5,980 nucleotides of DNA, from NCBI GenBank assembly GCA_031278735.1, contig JAITJU010000282.1:1-5980 (forward strand), written 5' to 3'. Of the stretch, positions 1 to 5,469 are shown one piece after another; the stretch's first letter is position 1; each line of letters starts with the position of its first letter. The DNA comes from Zoogloeaceae bacterium. Its GTDB lineage: Bacteria > Pseudomonadota > Gammaproteobacteria > Burkholderiales > Rhodocyclaceae. The translations under genes and the position numbers were made by a program. The notes beneath the pieces are model-generated. The model was given only the letters and a program-made list of their open reading frames with translations. It had not been told where the DNA came from and made no database searches.

Positions 1-1
1 G

Positions 2-181
2 GCAAACGTCTATGCGAACACGTGGGCGCAAAAAACGCTGATGCAGCAATCGCAGCAAGGTCAGGCCTATATCGAGGGGCAGCAATTGGCGTACCAGTAC
101 GGAACGTCGAGCAATACAACGATGATGCTGCTGCTTGCCGCTGGCGCGGTCTTGCTGGTCTTTGCCGTGGCGAAGGCATAA
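2..181 (+). CDS. C-terminal part of a membrane-anchored phage protein (start outside window)
   Basis: The open frame runs in from the left edge and ends at TAA 179-181, leaving the last 59 residues. The visible part is a Gln-rich stretch (WAQKTLMQQSQQGQ), a short polar linker and a hydrophobic C-terminal segment (LLLAAGAVLLVFAVAKA) ending with a positive residue. This is the shape of a protein tethered by its tail to a membrane. The next gene starts 3 bases after the stop, so it is the first visible member of the operon. I do not recognise the family. A small virion-membrane protein is an inference from context. The frame is supported by the good spacing to the next start and by GC-rich third positions. 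Confidence 0.7.
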   Translation, partial: ANVYANTWAQKTLMQQSQQGQAYIEGQQLAYQYGTSSNTTMMLLLAAGAVLLVFAVAKA

Positions 182-184
182 ATC

Positions 185-433
185 ATGGTATGGCCTGCAA
201 TCATCGCGGCGGTTGGTTCGGTGGCGTCGGCGGCGGCGCAGACGGCTCCGTCCGCGCCGGTGTCGCAATACACGGAACAGGAATTCGGCACGGGTTGGAC
301 GGTGGCGACGGGCGGAAGCCGGGCAAGTTCGGAACCAGCAAGCGATTCTGTTCTACCGGCGTGGGTGCCGGTGTCGATTATTGCCTTGGTCTGTTCTATG
401 GTGGTCATAGGATGGATAAAGGTAAGCAAATAA
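185..433 (+). CDS. Small membrane protein with C-terminal transmembrane segment
   Basis: This 82-residue protein starts at ATG 185, with AAGG at 173-176 as a modest ribosome site. The N-terminus is weakly hydrophobic and Ala-rich (MVWPAIIAAVGSVASAAAQ), like a signal or first membrane segment. A polar Ser/Thr/Gly middle (residues 20-56) follows, then a clear hydrophobic segment near 60-78 (WVPVSIIALVCSMVVIGWI) ending in KVSK. The last 22 bases overlap the next gene. No family is recognised. Its position among similar short membrane proteins suggests a virion-membrane or envelope-associated phage protein (inference). Confidence 0.7.
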   Translation: MVWPAIIAAVGSVASAAAQTAPSAPVSQYTEQEFGTGWTVATGGSRASSEPASDSVLPAWVPVSIIALVCSMVVIGWIKVSK

Positions 434-813
434 CCGTGGAGCCTGTGCAGTGGTGCGAGGAAGCGGCGCGCATCCTGCAAGAGGCCATGCCTACGGAACC
501 CGTGGAAGTCTTGCGCGGTCAGATTGAAGACGCCGGGGCGGTCTTGTTTCGCGTGTCCGGCGCTGATGGTCTGATCGGGTTCTACCTGCTGCGCGTTGAT
601 CCGCCAGATGAAGGCGTTTTTGTCGCAGGGGCTGGCGCGAAGCCGGGAATCGACTTGACGGCATTGGTTGTGCCGCTGGCGGAAAAGCAATTCAAGGGAT
701 GCGCTTCCATTCGGATTCATGCTTGCAGGCCGGGCATGGCAAGGAAACTTGCGCGGCAAGGCTACACGGCGGAAGCAATCGTAATGCGAAAAAGGATAAT
801 TCAAAATGGGTAG
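412..813 (+). CDS. GNAT-like phage protein
   Basis: This protein has 133 residues. The frame is open far upstream, but ATG 412 is preferred because everything before it is covered by two better genes; GGTGG at 400-404 is a usable ribosome site. The middle and end resemble the GNAT acyltransferase fold: a beta strand pair (AVLFRVSG, then LIGFYLLRV, about residues 43-61), and near the C-terminus a helix followed by a GNAT-style ending (GMARKLARQGYTAEAIVMRKR, residues 108-128), where GNATs show a helix, a Gly-Phe/Tyr turn and a last strand. The acetyl-CoA loop pattern Q/R-x-x-G-x-G/A is not evident, so catalysis is uncertain. Phages such as T7 carry a GNAT-like gp13, and this may be a comparable structural or accessory protein. 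It overlaps both neighbours, which suggests translational coupling. Confidence 0.65.
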   Translation: MDKGKQITVEPVQWCEEAARILQEAMPTEPVEVLRGQIEDAGAVLFRVSGADGLIGFYLLRVDPPDEGVFVAGAGAKPGIDLTALVVPLAEKQFKGCASIRIHACRPGMARKLARQGYTAEAIVMRKRIIQNG

Positions 814-1189
814 TTCATCCTCAAAGAGTTCGACAAGCACACAGAATATAGACCGGCGTCAGGTCGTGGATAACGGAATCGGCGTGTCTTCGGACAGTTC
901 GACGATTACGATAAACTCACTAGACGAAGGCATCGTAAACAAGGCGCTGGAAACTGTTTCGCAGAATGATGCAATCAACGGCGAAGGATTCAACAGGCTG
1001 CTAGAGCTTGCCGGGAATCTTTTTCAATCGGGCGGAGAGTTAATCGACAAAACATCGTCGGCGGCCTTGGGCGCGGTCGAGGCGGTGAACACTGCGAAGA
1101 ATGACGAAGAGGGCAGAATAGACCAAAAAACGCTGGTTATCTGCGCGGTCGCGGGCGTTTCCGCCGTGTATCTCATGAGGAAGAAATAA
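806..1189 (+). CDS. Phage protein with polar N-terminus and C-terminal membrane anchor
   Basis: This 127-residue protein starts at ATG 806, nine bases after AAAGGA (791-796), inside the end of the GNAT-like gene. It begins with a Ser/Thr-rich stretch (MGSSSSKSSTSTQ) and a motif NIDRRQVVDNGIGVSSDSS (residues 14-32), a style I have seen in hypothetical phage proteins. A polar, helix-prone middle follows, then a transmembrane segment near 109-124 (LVICAVAGVSAVYLM) ending RKK. The lysines after the segment suggest a cytoplasmic or virion-interior C-terminus. This fits a minor structural protein fixed in a membrane, but function is unassigned. Confidence 0.75.
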   Translation: MGSSSSKSSTSTQNIDRRQVVDNGIGVSSDSSTITINSLDEGIVNKALETVSQNDAINGEGFNRLLELAGNLFQSGGELIDKTSSAALGAVEAVNTAKNDEEGRIDQKTLVICAVAGVSAVYLMRKK

Positions 1190-1191
1190 TC

Positions 1192-1761
1192 ATGATGATT
1201 AAAACAAAAATATCCGCTGGTCAAATGGTGGAGTTCCACGAAAAAGGGGATTTTTTCCGACTGATGAATTCGGGCGGCGATGTCAATATCCGCTTCTTTT
1301 TTATGGGTACGGAAGTTGCGCGCTCTGAAAGCGTGAGCGGCGGCTATTCGGAAGCGTTCGACGGCGGGCGGTCGTTCGATAGCGTCCAGATTGAAAGCGC
1401 GATAACGCAAAACGTGCATTTTGTGATCCGGTTTGGAAACAAGGTGACGTATGACCAACCTCCTGTCGGCAATGTGTCCGTGGTGAATAATAGCGGCGTC
1501 ATAAATCAATTCATCGCGGACGTTGACGCCAGCGAAGACGCGCAGTTGTTGCCGATAAACAGCTTACGAAAATATTTACTGGTGCAGAATCTTTCGGAAG
1601 CGCAGGTAATTTATTTGTCATTTTCCGGCGTGGTGGTGCCGGGCGGCGGCGTCAAGCTCTTTCCCGGCGCGTCCTTTTCGGCGGAAGCGTTCTGTCCGGT
1701 GAATGAAGTGCGGGCGCTTGCGGATGCGGACGGCGCGCGAGTGCTGGTGCTGGAGGGGTAA
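1192..1761 (+). CDS. Beta-rich phage structural-type protein
   Basis: This 189-residue protein could start at ATG 1192 or the adjacent ATG 1195; AGGAAG at 1178-1183 serves either. It has no membrane segment and is built of alternating short hydrophobic strands. The C-terminal third carries a pattern common in phage virion and fibre-associated proteins: RKYLLVQNLSEAQVIYLSF, then a Gly-rich turn, GVKLFPGASFS, and a closing strand (ARVLVLEG). In other phages such modules occur next to tail or spike genes. Here it lies directly before the glycine-rich adhesin-like gene, so a spike, capsid-vertex or fibre-base role is plausible (inference). No enzymatic motif is visible. Confidence 0.7.
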   Translation: MMIKTKISAGQMVEFHEKGDFFRLMNSGGDVNIRFFFMGTEVARSESVSGGYSEAFDGGRSFDSVQIESAITQNVHFVIRFGNKVTYDQPPVGNVSVVNNSGVINQFIADVDASEDAQLLPINSLRKYLLVQNLSEAQVIYLSFSGVVVPGGGVKLFPGASFSAEAFCPVNEVRALADADGARVLVLEG

Positions 1762-1764
1762 GGC

Positions 1765-2460
1765 ATGGGCGTTTCAAACATTCCCGCCGTGACGCTTTCG
1801 GAAAATCCGGCGCTGGATTACAACGGTACACGGCCTTTTGCGGCGGACTGGATACGCGCCAGATTCGCTGACGACAAGTCGCTTTCCGGGCGGCAGGTAT
1901 TCACGGCGAACGGAATATTCAAACCGCCAGCGGGGATTAATCATGTTTTCGTAACCATGATCGGCGGCGGCGCGGGCGGGTCGAGCGGCGGCAATAGTTT
2001 GGCCGGAAGCGGCGGCGGCGCGGGCGCGCTTGTCTATGCAAGAAAAATAGATGTCGCGCAGGCAGAGCATAACGTGATAGTTGGTGCTGGCGGCAGCATA
2101 GGTGCAGGCGGAACAAATACAAGCAATAACGGCGGCGCGGGCGGAACGTCGAGCTTTGCGGGAATTTCAGCAACAGGCGGCACGGCAAACGGAGGAAGCG
2201 CGGGAACAAAAGCAATAATTGAAGACAAAACAATACCGACACGCTTATCAGAGGGCATAGGAGGAAAAGGAGCAGCGTCATTCATGGGCGAAGGCGGAAG
2301 CGGCGGGAACGTTAACGTTAGCGCGCCGTCAGGAGGAAATGCGCAAAACTACGGCGCGGGCGGCGGTGGCGGAGCGACTGGTGTATATACGGCGGGAATT
2401 GGAGGCGGCGGCGGCAATGGCGGCGCCGGAAAATCCGGCATCGTAATCATTGAATGGTGA
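1765..2460 (+). CDS. Glycine-rich receptor-binding or fibre-like protein
   Basis: This protein has 231 residues, with GGAGGGG (1752-1758) seven bases before ATG 1765. An N-terminal segment of about 45 residues is non-repetitive and may be the attachment region. It leads into the phage fibre motif of an FTANGIFKPPAGINHVFVTM strand pair followed by GGGAGG. From about residue 66 to the end the chain is dominated by Gly runs separated by short strands, closing with GKSGIVIIEW, a typical end of the phage glycine-rich domain. Related domains sit at the tips of tail fibres and adhesins, where packed polyglycine helices display variable loops that contact the receptor. The loop around residues 151-168 (KAIIEDKTIPTRLSEG), which lacks glycine runs, is a candidate variable part. 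In a tailless phage this would be the spike. Confidence 0.8.
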   Translation: MGVSNIPAVTLSENPALDYNGTRPFAADWIRARFADDKSLSGRQVFTANGIFKPPAGINHVFVTMIGGGAGGSSGGNSLAGSGGGAGALVYARKIDVAQAEHNVIVGAGGSIGAGGTNTSNNGGAGGTSSFAGISATGGTANGGSAGTKAIIEDKTIPTRLSEGIGGKGAASFMGEGGSGGNVNVSAPSGGNAQNYGAGGGGGATGVYTAGIGGGGGNGGAGKSGIVIIEW

Positions 2461-2464
2461 GGCT

Positions 2465-2839
2465 ATGACATACTGGAAAGTCAAAGACAAGGATGGAAAC
2501 GTCATCGAATGGCAGGATACCGCGCGTTTTTCCTATGCGCCGATGCAGGCCGGGCAAACGGCAAGCAATGTAGAAGAGGCGGAATATTTCGCGGCGAATC
2601 CGGGGGAGGCGGCGCGGATAGTGGCGACAAGAGAAGCGGAAGCCTTGCGCCAGCTTGCGGAAATAGACCGGAAAAGCATCCGCGCCATGCGAGAAGCGGC
2701 GCTAGGCGGCGGCAATGAGCGACTTTCTGCGCTGGAAAGCGATGCGCAGACGCTGCGGCAAACACTGACGAATATTACCGCGAGCATAAACGCTGGCGGG
2801 GGTTCTGGCGGCGGCGTTTCCATCAAGGTGAACAAATGA
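2465..2839 (+). CDS. Fibre-accessory-like protein
   Basis: This protein has 124 residues. A TTG at 2450 is in frame, but ATG 2465 with GGTGAGG (2456-2462) just before it is the better start. The N-terminus (YWKVKDKDGNVIEW) reads as a small beta hairpin. Residues about 50-98 form charged helices with REAEALRQLAEIDRKSIRAM and ERLSALESDAQTLRQ, a pattern recurring at the C-termini of proteins encoded next to phage tail fibres (fibre assembly or fibre-associated proteins). A Gly-rich tail ends the chain. It follows the glycine-rich adhesin gene and probably helps assemble, attach or fold it (inference). Its stop overlaps the next start as ATGA. Confidence 0.7.
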   Translation: MTYWKVKDKDGNVIEWQDTARFSYAPMQAGQTASNVEEAEYFAANPGEAARIVATREAEALRQLAEIDRKSIRAMREAALGGGNERLSALESDAQTLRQTLTNITASINAGGGSGGGVSIKVNK

Positions 2840-3483
2840 TAAGGGCGCTTGCCTGTCTGATTTTGTTGGGCGCGGCCTATATTACCTATCGAAAAACCGG
2901 ATCACAAAATGGCGAAAATTTTACGGCGCTTGAAGTGCCTGATTGGATCTCTACGGTTGGAGAAGCTGCGGCGCGGGCTGTTGATTACGTGGAGGGGGCA
3001 GTTTTGAACACAAGCGCCATGCGCGGGATGAATCCGGCCTTGTTGAATAATGCGAACGTCAAGGCGTTTTTGCGCGTCATCAGGACGGGGGAGGGGACGG
3101 CGGATACCGATGGATACCGGCGAATCTTCGGCGGTCAGCTTTTCACAAGCTATGCGGACCATCCGAGAATCAAGGTGACGAAGGGCGGATATACCAGTAC
3201 GGCGGCGGGCGCGTATCAGTTCCTCGTCAGAACGTGGGACGAGACGCGCCGCATAATGGGATTGCCCGATTTTTCGCCCGGAAGTCAGGACTTGGGCGCG
3301 CTGGGAAGGATTGCGGCGCGCAATGCCCTTTCGGACTTGTTGAACGGCGAATTTGAAAGCGCGCTGACAAAGTGCGCTTGGGAATGGGCAAGCCTGCCCG
3401 GTTCTCCTTATGGACAGCCGACGATTACCATGACGCGCGCGGTGAGCGTTTATCTTGAAAACGGGGGGACGATAAAAAAATGA
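2836..3483 (+). CDS. Membrane-anchored lytic transglycosylase, lambda R type (GH104)
   Basis: This 215-residue protein couples to the previous gene through ATGA, with AAGGTG at 2825-2830. Residues 3-18 are hydrophobic (RALACLILLGAAYITY) and act as an N-terminal anchor or signal-anchor; residues 20-72 are a linker. Residues 73-213 align by eye along their whole length with phage lambda endolysin R: FLRVIRTGEGT, GGQLFTSYADHPR, STAAGAYQFL, LPDFSPGSQD, WEWASLPGSPYGQ and YLENGGT. Glu86 in GEGT corresponds to the catalytic glutamate of R. The family cleaves the MurNAc-GlcNAc bond of peptidoglycan, forming a 1,6-anhydro product. A soluble endolysin needs no anchor, so the added one suggests a virion-membrane enzyme for local wall penetration at entry, as in PRD1 P7, or a signal-anchor-release endolysin. 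The 3' end carries an A7 run overlapping the next start. Confidence 0.92.
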   Translation: MIRALACLILLGAAYITYRKTGSQNGENFTALEVPDWISTVGEAAARAVDYVEGAVLNTSAMRGMNPALLNNANVKAFLRVIRTGEGTADTDGYRRIFGGQLFTSYADHPRIKVTKGGYTSTAAGAYQFLVRTWDETRRIMGLPDFSPGSQDLGALGRIAARNALSDLLNGEFESALTKCAWEWASLPGSPYGQPTITMTRAVSVYLENGGTIKK

Positions 3484-3737
3484 AACTGGTTGATTTGCTG
3501 CTTTTGGGCGCGGCCGGGCTTGCCGTCTACTTTGTCGCCAAGGCGAGCGGATGGAGTTTCCCGGCATTGAAGCTGGAAAGCATGGGGTGGTGGACTGAAT
3601 TGCTCTCTGACGATCCAAATACCCGTTACTTTGCGGACGGCGCGGGTAACGAGTTGTTCGTGACACGAGACGGAACCTATTACGACGGGCATGGAAACCT
3701 GATTTATCAGGCCGGGGACGGTGCGGCGCTATGGTAA
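3480..3737 (+). CDS. Small N-terminally anchored membrane protein
   Basis: This protein has 85 residues. ATG 3480 overlaps the lysozyme stop (ATGA), with a G6 run at 3463-3468 as the only Shine-Dalgarno-like element. Residues 3-20 (LVDLLLLGAAGLAVYFVAK) form a transmembrane segment very like the anchors of the genes on either side. The outer part is aromatic and Gly/Asp-rich (SMGWWTELLSDDP, then YFADGAGNELFVTRDGTYYD and GNLIYQAG), suggesting a small beta hairpin with DG turns. No family is recognised. Sitting between the transglycosylase and another anchored protein, it may be part of an entry or membrane-remodelling complex (inference). Confidence 0.75.
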   Translation: MKLVDLLLLGAAGLAVYFVAKASGWSFPALKLESMGWWTELLSDDPNTRYFADGAGNELFVTRDGTYYDGHGNLIYQAGDGAALW

Positions 3738-4048
3738 TCACGAAAAAGCATATAGCGATTGCCGGTCTGGGCGCGGTTGCAGGGCTTGCCGCCTATGTTT
3801 ATGTCAAAAAGGGGAATCGTTCGGTGTCCGGCTATGTCGGCGGAGAGATAGGGTCGGCATTCGTTGACTTCTTTTCCGGCGCGGCGTCCGGCGCGGCGGA
3901 AACGGCGGGAGACGCTTTTCTTGGCTTTGGCGGCTGGATTCATGAGGGCGTTATAAATCCTGCTGTGCAGGCGTGGTCTGGGGACGGTAACGCGACATTG
4001 GGAACGTGGCTGTCTGACCTTTTTCACAGTCCAGAGGACTACTACTAG
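3731..4048 (+). CDS. Small membrane protein, Gly/Ala-rich
   Basis: This 105-residue protein starts at ATG 3731, within the last bases of the preceding gene. A basic start (MVITKKH) leads into a membrane segment at about 8-25 (IAIAGLGAVAGLAAYVYV) followed by KKGNR, placing the N-terminus and the flanking lysines in a typical anchor layout. Residues 35-75 are small-residue rich and amphipathic (GGEIGSAFVDFFSGAASGAAETAGDAFLGFGGW), able to lie on or cross a membrane. The C-terminus is acidic and aromatic (HSPEDYY). The family is unknown. It may be a virion-membrane or DNA-delivery component (inference from neighbours). Confidence 0.75.
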   Translation: MVITKKHIAIAGLGAVAGLAAYVYVKKGNRSVSGYVGGEIGSAFVDFFSGAASGAAETAGDAFLGFGGWIHEGVINPAVQAWSGDGNATLGTWLSDLFHSPEDYY

Positions 4049-4060
4049 GAGAAATGCAAA

Positions 4061-4243
4061 ATGTTTGAAAATTTGTTGAACAAAATCAAGGAACCGAGCA
4101 CATGGGCGGGGCTGTCTGTTCTGGGCGCGATATTTTCGGTGCCAGCGGGCATCATGGATGGAATAGGACAGATTGTTGCGGGCGCGGCGGCGGTGCTGGC
4201 CGTGGTGCTGTCGGAAAAGGCGAAGAAAGAGGACGGGAAATAA
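4061..4243 (+). CDS. Holin candidate
   Basis: This 60-residue protein starts at ATG 4061 behind a strong ribosome site (AGGAGA, 4047-4052). Its layout is a short amphipathic N-terminus (MFENLLNKIKEPSTWAG), two hydrophobic stretches (about 15-30, LSVLGAIFSVPAGI, and 34-51, GIGQIVAGAAAVLAVVLS), and a charged tail (EKAKKEDGK). The start K-x-K-E-P-S-T-W-A-G followed by two short membrane helices is a pattern I associate with small phage holins annotated near endolysins. Holins form membrane holes that release or activate the lysozyme at the end of infection. The identification rests on shape and position. The stop overlaps the next start (TAATG). Confidence 0.6.
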   Translation: MFENLLNKIKEPSTWAGLSVLGAIFSVPAGIMDGIGQIVAGAAAVLAVVLSEKAKKEDGK

Positions 4244-4392
4244 TGCCGGACTGGGTAATGCAGGGGCTTCTATCGATTCTTGCGGTTGCTGCGTCATACG
4301 GCGCGATTCGTGCTGATTTAAGACATTTGCATGAGAGCGTGAAGCGGGCGCATGAGCGCATAGACGGGATGCTGGTGGCGCGCCATGAATAA
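4243..4392 (+). CDS. Small lysis-cassette-type membrane protein
   Basis: This 49-residue protein has a start codon that shares one base with the holin-candidate stop, so translation is probably coupled. A membrane segment (WVMQGLLSILAVAASYG, residues 4-20) is followed by a helical charged part, AIRADLRHLHESVKRAHERI, typical of a short coiled coil outside the bilayer. Membrane anchor plus coil next to a holin is the arrangement of inner-membrane spanin-like or antiholin-like phage proteins, but at 49 residues it is much shorter than lambda Rz. The function is therefore only suggested. A longer frame reaches 4102, but it would overlap the holin-candidate gene extensively. Confidence 0.65.
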   Translation: MPDWVMQGLLSILAVAASYGAIRADLRHLHESVKRAHERIDGMLVARHE

Positions 4393-4516
4393 GTGGGTTC
4401 CGACATTTCCGGAAATAGTGCGAGAGGCGTTGATTGTTGCCGCTGGCGCGGCGATAGCGGCGCTTGTTGTGCGTTCGTTGCCCGAAGACGTGCGGGCGTG
4501 GTTCAAAATTTCATGA
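4385..4516 (+). CDS. 43-residue single-pass membrane protein
   Basis: The protein reads MNKWVPTFPEIVREALIVAA and then GAAIAALVVRSLPEDVRAWFKIS. It starts at ATG 4385, overlapping the previous gene by 8 bases, with GGTGG about 5 bases upstream. Residues 15-29 form one hydrophobic segment flanked by charged residues, and the C-terminus is amphipathic. The family is unknown. Its tight coupling on both sides and clean membrane-segment pattern make it likely real despite its size. It may be a virion-membrane or lysis accessory protein. Confidence 0.65.
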   Translation: MNKWVPTFPEIVREALIVAAGAAIAALVVRSLPEDVRAWFKIS

Positions 4517-4527
4517 GGAGATAAGTC

Positions 4528-4599
4528 ATGGCAAGGAAGAGAAGCAGAAAGCGTCTTCCACCAAGGGGCAAGAACGGAAGATTCAAGAAACGGAGTTGA
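4528..4599 (+). CDS. 23-residue highly basic peptide, possible DNA-condensing protein
   Basis: The peptide reads MARKRSRKRLPPRGKNGRF and then KKRS. It has an excellent ribosome site (GAGGAG, 4515-4520) seven bases before ATG 4528. Twelve of 23 residues are Arg or Lys and none is acidic. RGKNGRFKK resembles the DxxGRF/K pattern of small nucleic-acid-binding peptides. By analogy with the basic J protein of microviruses and the small basic virion proteins of other small icosahedral phages, it may neutralise packaged genome DNA (inference). It is the last gene of the operon, and the terminator follows 3 bases later. Confidence 0.65.
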   Translation: MARKRSRKRLPPRGKNGRFKKRS

Positions 4600-4602
4600 T
4601 TC

Positions 4603-4644
4603 GCAAAAAAATGTCACGGGGTTAAAGCCGTGACATTTTTTTGC
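4603..4644. terminator. Bidirectional Rho-independent terminator
   Basis: A perfect 17-base inverted repeat (4603-4619 pairing with 4628-4644) encloses the 8-base loop GGTTAAAG. The stem core is TGTCACGG/CCGTGACA, flanked by A7 on the left and T7 on the right. Either strand therefore gives a GC hairpin followed by a U run. It sits between the convergent plus-strand operon (last stop 4599) and the minus-strand genes (last stop 4695) and can end both. Confidence 0.93.
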
Positions 4645-4694
4645 CTATTCAGTTTTGGCGGTCGGCGCGGGGGAAGGCGCGGCGGGCGCGATGG

Positions 4695-4949
4695 TTACCC
4701 CATAATCTTGATGAGCGTGGCAAAAATGCCGATGGCGGCGAACATGGAACCGACATTCCATTTAATTATTCTTGCTTCCATTTCCGCCATATCGGCGCGC
4801 ATTTTTTCAACATCGCCCCTGGTGGCAAGTTCTCTTGCGTGGATGGAATAACGGGCGTCGATTGCCTTGTTGATGGCTTCAACGGCGCTCTTTGCCTTGT
4901 CGTTGGGTATTCCTGCTGCTTGGAATGCTTCATATATTTCCAGTTCCAT
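4695..4949 (-). CDS. DUF1640-like coiled-coil membrane protein
   Basis: This 84-residue protein has a perfect AGGAGG (plus-strand 4959-4964) nine bases before its ATG. Residues 1-35 form helices of the type EIYEAFQAAGIPNDKAKSAV seen at the start of DUF1640/CCDC90-type proteins. Residues about 40-62 (ELATRGDVEKMRADMAEMEA) form a coiled coil, and 63-83 (IKWNVGSMFAAIGIFATLIK) a C-terminal membrane segment. The family is frequent on phages and plasmids, and its role is not settled. The start lies inside the 3' end of the regulator gene (20-base overlap), so the two are coupled. An open -1 frame continues past the stop. Confidence 0.75.
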   Translation of the reverse strand: MELEIYEAFQAAGIPNDKAKSAVEAINKAIDARYSIHARELATRGDVEKMRADMAEMEARIIKWNVGSMFAAIGIFATLIKIMG

Positions 4950-5451
4950 GATGCGCGTCCTCCTGAATGAAGTGTAACAGGAAATTATCCGGCGTGGCTT
5001 CTCGCTTCAATATGTCGCGGTAGTAATCGGCGGCGGCCTTGAGTTGCCGATGTTCGATGCGCAGCAAGGCAAGCTGGGCGCGGGCGTCGGCGGCTTCCCG
5101 GATGTATAGCCATGCGGCGCGCAGTTCGGCGATGGTGAGCGGATACTTCATTCCGGGAAGGTGCAGGCCGGTCGGCGTGATGCGCACTTCATCGAATGGC
5201 TTTCCAAAGGCTTCCGATAGATTGCCGCCAAGGCGGGCGCGGGCAAGGCGCAGGGCGGCAAGCGGCATTCGGGCGCGGCCTTGCATCCATGCGGACAGAG
5301 TGCGGGCGGAAACGCCAAAAAAATGGCAGGCTTCCGCGCGCGTCATCGGCGAATGCAAAAGCAGGTTTTCGAGTTCGTTTCCTTCGGTTTTTGTGTCCGA
5401 GCGGTCGGAATCCGGGAAGATTTTTTGTTTTTTTATAGACTGTTTTCTCAT
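4930..5451 (-). CDS. Phage helix-turn-helix regulator (DUF3653-like)
   Basis: This protein has 173 residues from the ATG at plus-strand 5449-5451, chosen because AAGGA (5459-5463) lies seven bases upstream; an ATG at 5469 would add six residues but lacks a ribosome site. The N-terminus is Lys-rich. Residues about 36-58 form a helix-turn-helix (MTRAEACHFFGVSARTLSAW plus MQG), followed by a basic stretch (RARMPLAALRLARARLGG). The C-terminal half (107-150) is helical and probably oligomerises. The layout resembles DUF3653 phage proteins, which occur as regulators in filamentous and related phages (recalled, not searched). Its orientation against the late operon, and its place next to inverted repeats and the Xer site, fit a lysogeny or replication control protein. 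Confidence 0.75.
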   Translation of the reverse strand: MRKQSIKKQKIFPDSDRSDTKTEGNELENLLLHSPMTRAEACHFFGVSARTLSAWMQGRARMPLAALRLARARLGGNLSEAFGKPFDEVRITPTGLHLPGMKYPLTIAELRAAWLYIREAADARAQLALLRIEHRQLKAAADYYRDILKREATPDNFLLHFIQEDAHHGTGNI

Positions 5452-5469
5452 AAGACTGTCCTTATTCAT

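Noticed and set aside
22..411. N-terminal extension of the GNAT-like frame, giving a 263-residue ORF
   Set aside because: It overlaps two well-formed genes (2-181 and 185-433). Its translation is Gly/Arg-rich shadow sequence, and ATG 412 starts exactly where family-like sequence begins.
1774..2285. Long minus-strand ORFs opposite the glycine-rich gene (Pro/Arg-rich)
   Set aside because: They are mirror frames of GGC/GGA repeats, with low-complexity translations and no ribosome sites.
1960..2440. Possible tandem repeat array of GGCGGC units
   Set aside because: The units are irregular and explained by glycine codons in the coding frame; there is no fixed period.
2850..2860. Sequence resembling a Neisseria DNA uptake word (GCCTGTCTGA)
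   Set aside because: It is a single imperfect copy inside a coding region, not enough to assign a host.
2902..3741. 279-residue minus-strand ORF opposite the transglycosylase
   Set aside because: The plus strand here encodes an unmistakable GH104 enzyme. The opposing frame is Arg/Pro-rich shadow.
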